64,000 nt of DNA from Notospermus geniculatus. Taxonomy: Eukaryota; Nemertea; Pilidiophora; Heteronemertea; Lineidae. The translations under genes were made by a program, and so were the position numbers. The notes below the pieces were generated by a model. The model worked only from the letters and a program-made list of their open reading frames with translations. It was not told where the DNA came from and ran no database searches. Shown piece after piece: positions 56,601-64,000 of this stretch; the stretch's first letter is position 1; every line of letters starts with the position of its first letter. The stretch spans positions 148,597-212,596 of the forward strand of contig NMRB01000870.1 in NCBI GenBank assembly GCA_002633025.1, given 5' to 3'.

Positions 56601-59600
56601 TGAGACCATGTTATTGAGAGCTCTGGGGCTGCCCGGCCCCTGCGTAGGGTAGAGCGGTTCTGCTGGTACGACTTTTGGAGGAGGCTTTGGTGGAGCAGTG
56701 GGTACTTTGATACCTGAAATTAGTATAGTAAACTTGAAAGCAGAAAATATTTATGGGATGAAGACTTGCAAATATATTTAATACTTCACAGAACGAGGAC
56801 ATTAAGGGGCTTATACTAGTATTGAATAACTAGTCAAGAAAAGCAGACTTTATTCAGGTAAGTACAACGTTTCCACCACTCATACATGTGGTTAACCAAA
56901 GATATTTAATACACTACTCAAAAAAAGTTAAGGACCACTTGTCATTTTGTACAAAACTTTTTCATCTTACAGTTTGTACAGCTGAAAATGGAATGACATA
57001 ACTGTCCTGTATGACCTCAAACACACTGTTATGAATTACATATGTGGTAAGTTTTACTTGTTGCATAACGCATTCTGAAGCAATGCCTGAAACAGAATTG
57101 TGAGTTATGAAAATGGTGGTCTTTAACTTTTTTTGAGTAGTATAATTGTTTGCTTACCATTTTTAATCAACTCTGCTCTCATCCTGTTCCCAACTTCAAT
57201 CAGCTGTTGTTTCTCCTTGGCCAACTGACTGATGTGTTTGACAGCCATCTTCAATTTTCCCTGCAGTTGAATAACCTGTGATACCCCTGGACCTTGACTC
57301 TTGGACGACACATCGAAACCTAAGTGACTGTCATGCCCTAAATGGCGCTGTCGGAGGCGATCAAGTTCCTCTTGAAGCTGTTGGATAACTAACTCCTGTA
57401 ACAGAATGATGAACATACCACCATAATTTCTTAGGATTTGGGAGGAGATCTCCATGGAAAACCATGGCTGAAGGTAGATGCTTGTTTGTGACACAAACAA
57501 ACATCTATCTTCAGCCAGAATTTTTCGTGCAAGGTCAGCTGCAAGTGCTAGTTGCAATCCTCTAGCATGCAATTGTTCAATTTCGAGAATGTCATCTCCC
57601 TCGGAATGATGTACATGTAGTTGGGAGCATGAGGAACACCTTGTTTTAAGTTCATACAATTGCTGCTTGATGAGTTATTTATTTAGAGATTATCATACCT
57701 GCGCTCCATAATTAATGGACGGATTTCTTTGAGCAAGTTGTAACTTCATGGCCGACAACTGCAAATACAATATATCACTATCAGTAGAGAAATTATAACA
57801 ACTGAGACAGTAACTTAATCTTCCCTCTTTGAAAGATTGTGATTACACATTGATCACGATTTACATGCAAGGTACCCGTATCATGTCGTTACCCTACCTG
57901 GTTGCTGAGAGCAGTTGCCTCCATATTCCTTTCCAAATTTCCCTTAAAGTATTCATCAGCTTCCTTCCTGGTCTCTGCGAGTTCAAGTTCAAGTTCCGAC
58001 ACGCGATGCCTGAGGCTCCCCATCTCAGCCATGTGTCGTCTCGTGGATGCACCGAGTTCATACTGAAGCTGATCCAGTTCCAGCTGTTTCTGACGAGGCT
58101 GTTTTGATAACTGATCGACAAGACTCTCAAGATGTTCCTCCCTTGCTTGTAACTTCTTACTGTGAGCAGAAAGCTCAACTTTTTCGCTACGGAGGGCACC
58201 TGAAACACGGAAACTGGTTTAGCTTCAAAGGCAAGCAATGACATTAATGTGATTTCTCTATGACAGCGGGCATCACAGGGTGCAACAAGGGCCAGTGACC
58301 CCAAGAGCTGAGAGCACTACAAACAAAATATCGAACACTCTCCCACTGACAACAACTCCATGTGGGCCATGAGGTCTGATATTCCGACAACAATCTAGGA
58401 TTTGGCCTTTAGGCCACTTTTCCATGAAGCGGTGCGGGCACGGGCAGAAAAAAATTGATCCAAGGTATTTCCCTTTAGCTGTTTCCACGACATGGGTGCG
58501 GCAGCGGAGTGGGTGGACACTAGGACAGGCATGGATGCGTTTTTTCGAATCAGTCATGTAGCGATTTTTTCCACGTCTGCTTGCTGCCCACATGGTACTC
58601 CGTCATTATTTTCTGGGAATTACCCTGATAATAAAGAAATGATGGAAGTTGGAACAGGCTCCACCGACCGAAGACCCAAACTCGTGCAAAAACTCCCATG
58701 CCTGCAACCGCACCCACCTCCGCATCTGCCTCATGGAAAAGCAGCCTTAGTAACATATCAAGAAAGACAATCCTACCTATCATGTCATTGAGAGACTGGA
58801 TGTGACTCCTTAGAAGGGCATTATCCCCAACTTCCACCATCACTTCATCATGACTCCTCAGTGGCCCAGCCACAGGCTGTTCAAATCCTTTCCTCTCCAA
58901 CAGATCAGCTTCTTGTCGACGAATCATGGACTTTAACTCTTTTACTTCCATTTCTAAACTTTTGGTGTAATCTGAAAGAGAAAGCTCGCTAACTTAATTT
59001 TACTCAATGTATGTACTGGACATGTGGTTAGTTGAGTGCATGAAACACAGGCTCAAAGGGACATTAACTAGGAATGGGGTAAACTACTCATTTGGCCATC
59101 ACTGGAACACTCAAACACTGCAGCTTGAATAGACTCTCTCTAAGAAACCAAAGAAACAGTTTGTTTACTGTGTCCTCACCAATTCACCACAAATCCCCAT
59201 GCAATGATATACTCTAACTTTGTTTCTAAGAGGTCTATGACAAATATGCAAGTTGGGTTTATTTCTCCCTCAGACCTCCTGTCCAGAGCCTGTCAGTCAG
59301 GATACCATCCACACAAGTCAATCAGGCCTTACAAAGGCTGCGCCTCTGAATAATTCAATGCAATATGAGGAGCATTACTGTCACACTGGGCCTGTGAGCT
59401 CTTAGAAAAGAAGTTCTACATTCTTTACAAGTACAGAGGCACAAAGTGGGATCAAGTCCCAGATGAATACAGATCACCACCAATGTGACCGTCATTAGGC
59501 CTATATGAAAGGTACAATACATTCATGGCTATTCACCTGATGACTGTAGATTCTTCCTTGGTGACTTGTGGCTGTCTACATCAGGAGGAATCTCCGCTCC

Positions 59601-62600
59601 CAGCATCTCCATCTCTTGTCTCATTTGTTTTACGACATCACACAAGTTGGCATTCTTTTCTTTTAGATCTGCGATCTCTCTTTGGGCAGATTCAGGAACA
59701 TACTCCAGACTGTCCAACTGAAAACAAAGTTTGTATTAAATCATGAAGTATTTTTTTGTAACTGAAGAGCTGAATGACATCACCAAAACCCTCAAAAAAC
59801 ATGTACAATGTACATACGTTTGTACAATGTAGATATGTCTGTACGGTATACAGTAAAAAAGGTACAGGTAACAAGTCGCCCATGGGCGATGCGCTCAGCT
59901 GACAAAATTGTAGGCATATGCTCTAGCCTGAAAACTGTCCCCTAACTTTAAATTCAAAGTCATGAATTTCATGATTTAAGGCACATAAGTAAAATAGCAG
60001 TGTTTCCAATGGTACTGCAAGCCCTGCATACAGTAGAAGATGCTGATATGAATATCAACATAGCTCCAGGTTAGGCCAGACTTTTTTTATAAGTTGGTTC
60101 GCGGATCCGCCGCCTGGGAAAAGGCTGGGAACAAGAAAAAAATAAAATCACTTTTTTTCACAGTTCTCAGGGCCGCCGCCCCGAAATATGCCAAAATGAA
60201 AAAGAAATTAAAATTTTATTTTTATTTTTATCCCGCCCGCCGATCCTGTACAGATCCTGGCGGTGGATCGTTGGCTGATTTCAGCGCCAGTAGTCCCTGT
60301 GCTCTATTGTAATGAAAATTTCACCTTTAGTAAATAAACTTCAGTCACAAAATGCATAACTTTGTCTTGCCATCTCATCATTATCGAATCTTCTTAGCAA
60401 ACTAGGCCTATAGTTACAGTTCCGACGGAGCTATCNAAAATTAATGTAATTATGCGACTTTAGCGCTAAAAATAACGGCTACCTATATTCTATGTTTAGA
60501 TCGGCTGTTAGCATGCTGTTAGTCACCTGAAGTTCACCTGTAGCGAGTGGGAAAAACCCCAGTGCAAGGCTCTCTTGTTAAAGCGTTGGGAATAGAATCT
60601 GATGCAAGACCTTGGTAGATTTTATCAGGTAGCTTCCGCCGGCCGTGACTAACGAATGAAATCTGGAATCCCCAACTTGCTACTGGCTTACAACGATAAT
60701 ATGAGTTGAGAAATCGCTGTTGCAATCCGGCAAGCGAGCAACAGAGCTTGCAACAGAGCAGGGCCCATGTTCCCGAAGCTGTCGTTAGGTTAACGATGTC
60801 GTTAAAACTGGGAAAATGCATAGCGTAACGACATCGTTAACCTTACGACGGCTTCGGGAACATGGATCCAGATTTGCAGATTTTAGGAGTAGATTCGAGA
60901 TTCTAGATTTTAGATGTAGATTTCAGACGGTAGACTTTAGATTTCACCAGATTGGAACAACTCACGATAGATCGGAACAGCTCACTTCAGAACTTCAGAA
61001 CTAGAGATTTTACTGCAGAGTCGTGCCGATATTTTACTTCAGGATCAGACTAGTCAGTTTGTTATACTTTAGGACCTGTTATATTCGAGATTACGGGAAT
61101 CGTGTGTAGGTTACGAAAGAGTTATCATACCACTGTTATAATTCGGCCATTCAAGTCTAGGCATTTGTTTACTACGTTTGTAGCTGTTTACTACGTTTGT
61201 AATAGGCACACCTGTCGTGAGTATATTTCCCTTCCTCGTTTATTCGGCTACTTAAAGACCAGTTGAGCCAAGGTAGTCATGTTTGGTATCAAACTGATGG
61301 TAATGAAGTGTAGGTTTGAACTGACCTACTTCCATGACCTAGTGATCTACTTAAAGACCAGTTGAGCCAAGTTGTCATTCTCTTTGTTTTTTATACTGGT
61401 AATAAAAAAAATCCATTGGACCCAGTCAGTTTACAGTTCCACCTCTCCTTTAGCATGCTTCACCTACAACTACACCTCAAGTCAACTGTCAGCTGAGCGC
61501 CAGGCCCATGGGCCTCTTGTTAAAGGAACCACTCACCTTCTTCACCGACGATAGCCATGGCAAAATTCTGTTTACAGAATACTTTCGACGTAAGACTTGT
61601 GGATTTGTTGCGTTTTTGTTCCTCATTCAGCCTCTCCAGTTTTTCAACCAGACGTGTCGCCTCTTCCAGTGAGCGTACAATTCTCGGGCTGTCAGCGTGT
61701 GCTGGATCTTTATCGTCATCTTTGTAGAATGATTCATGTTGGTTTTCCTGAGAGACAGAAATGAAACCAAGAATTATAGAGTTAATGGTATAACTGAACA
61801 GCGTTGTTGTAATTCATAGGCCTAGGCCTATTATTTGTCGCTATAGTCGCACGCTGGGGAATCAGTTCTGCGCGAAGCCGTGCGATGGCCGTATTCCGAG
61901 TCCACGTTTTCCAAACCTCCGTGTCAAAATGGCCGACTCGGAAGAAAATGAACAAGACCGGCTACAACAATCTAGAACTGGAGATAGAAATGTCATCGAA
62001 TCTGAGGGAGTAAGGCGTACAATCGGATCTCTGTGGTTTACCTCAGCTCTGTGAGAAATTTGGTGTTGTAACTCATTTTCGTTAACAAGTTTGAGCTGTA
62101 AAACCGGCGGGATGTCATGCTCATTGCTGTTGGCACGGGCGTCCCCCGTAGGCCTAGTCTTGACCACGGTAATAGGGAGTTTTCGCAAAGCCTCCGAAAC
62201 GCCGACGCCAATGTCTATCGTTTTATTCGCTGCTCTCTTCGTGGCATCGAACAATGGGTTTGGCGTTGGCGTTGGCGTTTCGGGGGCTTTGCGAAAACTC
62301 CCTATTATCAAGCAAGAACTCTTGTACCATGTGTACCGTAGGCCTACAACAGGCTGTAGACTTGTTACTGTTGTGTAATATTCGTAGGCTGGATCATATC
62401 ATGACATGTAGCTACGGGATGTAGGTAGGCCAACGTGCACGGTGGACACCGGTGTCGACAGCAATGAGCATGACACCCCGCCGGTTTTACAGCTCAAACT
62501 CGTTAACGAAAATGAGTTATAACACCAAATTTCTCACAGAGCTGCAGTAAACCACAGAGATCCGACTGTACGCCTTACTTACTCATATTCGATGACATTT

Positions 62601-62659
62601 CTATCTCCAGTTTTAGATTTTGGTAGCCGGTCCTCTTCATTTTCATCCGAGTCAGCCAT
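53699..62659 (-). CDS. CCDC57: Coiled-coil centrosomal protein, CCDC57-like
   Basis: Nine phase-consistent 3' exons: 59717-59537, 58971-58777, 58199-57898, 57758-57699, 57395-57158, 56713-56553, 56327-56186, 55362-55162, 53946-53699 (575 residues to the stop). Upstream, 61747-61537 is a likely exon (SLEEATRLVEKLERLNEEQK) and 62659-62583 a candidate first exon (MADSDENEEDRL), but both junctions have problems: see the inverted duplication at 61850-62738. Heptad-rich segments dominate; NLCDVVKQMRQEMEMLG, YTKSLEMEVKELK and AKEKQQLIEVGNRMRAEL match the order seen in CCDC57, as does a C-terminus ending IRNYNVKD. Human CCDC57 is a centriolar-satellite/centrosome protein needed for centriole duplication and normal mitosis. 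The long N-terminal coiled coil of vertebrate CCDC57 is not seen; the gene may be shorter here or have unfound exons in 59.8-61.5 kb. Confidence 0.7.
54007..54317. repeat. TATGTGACC-family element containing a 93-bp palindrome
   Basis: Ends TGTGACCCGAACTAGC and GGAGCGGGTCA. Inside, 54098-54138 and 54150-54190 are exactly complementary over 41 bp (start CATCCTCCCATCGCAGGGCT) around an 11-nt centre TGCTGCATGCG. In the last intron of the CCDC57-like gene. Confidence 0.75.
55433..55848. repeat. Palindromic MITE interrupted by a TTAA MITE (copy 3)
   Basis: Outer element: ACCGTATTCACAAAGGCGTT to the loose complement CCCTTTTTGAATACAG, with inner arms TTAAGACTTAGACGCGTGTA and TACACGCGTCTAAGTCTTAA. 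The AGCCCCAC-type TTAA MITE sits at 55450-55728, inserted at the TTAA of the left arm. In a CCDC57-like intron. Confidence 0.75.
56911..57144. repeat. Mariner-like MITE, ACTACTCAAAAAAAGTTAA termini
   Basis: CACTACTCAAAAAAAGTTAA pairs with TTAACTTTTTTTGAGTAGT; flanking TA. Such ends are common in Tc1/mariner elements of insects and marine animals. Lies 13 bp from the CCDC57-like exon at 57158. Confidence 0.8.
57465..57518 (-). repeat. Short near-perfect hairpin in CCDC57-like intron
   Basis: TGGCTGAAGGTAGATGCTTG pairs with CAAACATCTATCTTCAGCCA, about 26 bp per arm with almost no loop. The lack of a terminal loop argues against a miRNA precursor; probably a MITE remnant. Confidence 0.55.
58407..58750. 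repeat. Diverged inverted-repeat element, TTTAGGCCACTTTTCCATG end
   Basis: TTTAGGCCACTTTTCCATGA and GCGGTGCGG pair with CCGCATCTGCCTCATGG and AAAGCAGCCTTA. Relative of 35917-36112 by the shared GGCC(T)..TTTCCA(C) start. Its open frames are not gene-like. Confidence 0.55.
60084..60300. repeat. GC-rich/A-rich hairpin element
   Basis: CGGATCCGCCGCCTGG and CCCGCCCGCCGATCC blocks frame A/T-rich arms that pair imperfectly (AATAAAATCACTTTTTTTC type words). Non-coding. The 60301-60760 stretch shows nothing else apart from one ambiguous base (60436). Confidence 0.4.
60763..60868. repeat. Palindromic MITE, CCATGTTCCCGAAGC termini
   Basis: CCATGTTCCCGAAGCTGTCG pairs with CGACGGCTTCGGGAACATGG; inner GGTTAACGATGTCGTTA pairs with TAACGACATCGTTAACC. 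106 bp, in the space between CCDC57-like exons. Confidence 0.8.
61259..61372. repeat. Solo unit of the 98-bp tandem repeat, reverse orientation
   Basis: GTAGTCATGTTTGGTATCAA, then CTACTTCCATGACCTAGTGA, bounded by two copies of AAAGACCAGTTGAGCCAAG. It is the complement of the unit arrayed at 25042-25646. Confidence 0.8.
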
Positions 62660-62738
62660 TTTGACAGGGAGGGTTGGAAAACGCGGACTCGGAATACGGC
62701 CATCGCACGGCTTCGCGCAGAACTGATTCCCCAGCGTG
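61850..62738. repeat. Inverted duplication of promoter plus first exon of the CCDC57-like gene
   Basis: Arms 61850-62130 and 62458-62738 are about 281 bp and closely complementary. Each carries an ATG frame: plus strand 61929-62009 (MADSEENEQDRL..VIESEG, then GTAAGG donor) and minus strand 62659-62583 (MADSDENEEDRL..VIEYE, then TAA or a shifted GTAAGT donor). The in-frame sequence upstream of both ATGs (FCAKPCDGRIPSPRFP) is also open. Only the plus-strand version joins the 61747-61537 exon in frame, but it points the wrong way. Confidence 0.8.
62169..62308. repeat. Palindromic MITE inside the inverted duplication
   Basis: TAATAGGGAGTTTTCGCAAA pairs with TTTGCGAAAACTCCCTATTA; inner CCTCCGAAACGCCGACGCC pairs with GGCGTTGGCGTTTCGGGGG. 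About 140 bp, in the spacer between the 281-bp arms. Confidence 0.8.
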
Positions 62739-63099
62739 AGTCGGCAGGACACGATCCAACTTTTCTTGCCCTTGCGAGCATGTTTGGTTGCTTTCCACGA
62801 GCAGTGAGCACAGACATTGTGTGGTTGGAGCATTAAGTTGCTGAAAATTACGAGCGTTTGAAAACATCTGCGGGTTTTGGATCACATTTCGGAGTACGCA
62901 ATGACGTTTGAGGTCAGAGGTCAAGGTCAAGCAGTTCTAAAATGCAAATTTACTCAGAATTTCAGGGGAAAACTAATTAGAAGCTTGCATTAANAAGTGC
63001 GGGAAATTCAAATACCCCTGTTTTTTTATTTCATTGAATACCGCCCCCTGGTGAACAGATCTGACATTAATGTCCCTTTGAACTGATGTAGAAAATATA

Positions 63100-63393
63100 A
63101 TCCTATCTGTCCTGTCACTTTTGTATACAGATATATCATTGGGCCTGAGATATCGCCATATTTCGTTTTAAGGGAAACGCCCCCTGGAGGGCTTACTATG
63201 TGTCACATCGCGCTAATTTTTTGTTTCCGAGGAGAGTTCACCCAGGGCTACCTTCAGATGAAATTTGAAGTCTCTAGCTATTATGGCTACAAAACGTCGG
63301 GCATAGTTTGACGGACGGGGTGACGGACTGACACATGACGCCACTGAATACTTATTCTACTAGCTCTGCTGACCTTTGGTCAGCTGAGCTAAA
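63100..63393. repeat. GACGGACGG..GTCAGCTGAGCTAAAA repeat element
   Basis: Contains GAGATATCGCCATATTTCG, CGCCCCCTGGAGGG, GACGGACGGGGTGACGGAC and ends GACCTTTGGTCAGCTGAGCT. Same family as 16918-17230 by the microsatellite core and AGCTAAAA end. Confidence 0.55.
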
Positions 63394-63394
63394 A

Positions 63395-63575
63395 AAGGTA
63401 TAGGTAAAAAAGGTACGGTAAAAAAGGTACTGGTAAAAAGGTACTAGGTAATAAAGGTACTAGGTAAAAAAGGTACAGGTAAAAAAGGTACTAGGTAAAA
63501 AAGGTAATAGGTAATAAAGGTACAAGGTAAAAAAGGTACAGGTAAAAAGGATACTAGGTAAAAAAGGTACAAGGT
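63395..63575. repeat. Minisatellite, GGTAAAAAAGGTACTA units
   Basis: About ten tandem 14-18 bp units with core GGTAAAAAAGGTAC and variable CTA/CAG/ATA joints. Abuts the end of the preceding repeat element, which may have seeded it. Confidence 0.8.
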
Positions 63576-63814
63576 TAAATTTTTATTGAATTTGCAAGCA
63601 TGCTGCATTGGATCATCCAGAACTTTGCAAATTGGACCTGAAACCTTTGACGTCATACCCGTATCCGATACCCAACCTCGTCCGATATGGGCATTTTTCT
63701 ACAGCCCAAGTCACGGCGCCTGACTCTCATACCCCCTTTAATTCCTGTTGCCTTCCAAATATTCAACCTTTGAATTGCTTTTTATTTTGATAACTAATGA
63801 TATAATGAAATAAA

Positions 63815-64000
63815 CTGAAGTCAACTTCCAGAACTTGCGAATTTTCGACCCCAACCGGGGTCTTCCTAAGGCACTTTTCAGTTGGAGAGACCAGAAAAGA
63901 CTGGTCTTTTCTGGTCGGGTGAGATCAAGTGTCAGTCAAGACTCGGTCTTTTCTGGTCTCTCCAACTGAAAAGTGCCTGAGGAAGACCCCGGTTGGGGTC
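63815..64000. repeat. Inverted-repeat MITE, copy 2, cut by window edge
   Basis: GAATTTTCGACCCCAACCGG, GGTCTTCCTAAGGCACTTTT on the left, and AAAAGTGCCTGAGGAAGACC, CCGGTTGGGGTC on the right; same family as 2530-2712. An extra GACCAGAAAAGAC/GTCTTTTCTGGTC hairpin lies inside. Confidence 0.75.

Noticed and set aside
57465-57518. Intronic miRNA precursor
   Set aside because: Arms pair well, but there is essentially no terminal loop and the stem is short for Drosha/Dicer processing.
57894-58304. 136-codon open frame on the minus strand
   Set aside because: The coiled-coil reading (EKVELSAHSKKLQAREEHLE) is in another frame and joins both neighbouring CCDC57-like exons in phase; this frame is a shadow.
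62579-62833. Zinc-finger or THAP-like N-terminus (VCAHCSWKATKHARKGKK) upstream of MADSDENEEDRL
   Set aside because: The frame is open through the presumed 5' UTR, but the cysteine/histidine spacing does not fit THAP or classical fingers, and half of it is absent from the other inverted arm.

Overview
This is a eukaryotic (animal) window: compact multi-exon genes with GT-AG introns, no operons, about 1 kb of assembly gaps, and intergenic and intronic DNA packed with short inverted-repeat transposons (MITEs) and tRNA-derived SINEs. Gene content is that of a bilaterian that diverged before the vertebrate genome duplications, with one LMTK where vertebrates have three. Abundant (TAGGCC)n, ACATGTAC-type and CCGGTA-type words are, in my experience, typical of marine deuterostomes. 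I favour an echinoderm or hemichordate, with lancelet possible. The species is an inference, not a demonstration.

Layout: (1) 229-2459, minus: 5' half of a lemur-tail-kinase (LMTK/AATK) gene, running off the left edge. (2) 4158-5006, plus: an intact single-exon ELOVL6-type fatty acid elongase, divergent from LMTK, with CCAAT and TATA boxes. (3) 5.0-15.9 kb: 3' UTR and intergenic DNA with at least a dozen MITEs, several nested or abutting. (4) 16130-20508, minus: seven exons of a methylthioribose kinase (MTRK/MtnK) homologue, a methionine-salvage kinase absent from vertebrates. (5) 23842-39113, minus: 24 phase-consistent exons of TMEM94 (ERMA), a divergent P-type ATPase of the ER; its N-terminal exons are not visible and may lie in the gap at 40467-41157. 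(6) 41.2-45 kb: TAGGCC-rich DNA and MITEs. (7) 45041-50099, plus: a complete six-exon type I membrane protein of the TMEM130/GPNMB/PMEL group. (8) 53699-62659, minus: a coiled-coil protein matching the C-terminal half of CCDC57, convergent with (7). Its first exon and promoter lie in a 281-bp-arm inverted duplication whose orientation looks wrong for the gene.

The genes do not form one pathway. Their linkage is informative: LMTK, TMEM94, CCDC57 and TMEM130 orthologues lie on human 17q25 and 7q21-22, so the window probably keeps an ancestral block that whole-genome duplication later split. I found no convincing new multi-gene system. The strongest leads are the animal MTR kinase, the inverted first exon of the CCDC57-like gene, transposon insertions with filled and empty sites in the same window, and a TTAA element inserted in the exact centre of a palindrome. 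All exon boundaries were placed by eye from splice sites, reading phase and remembered family conservation; no alignment was run.
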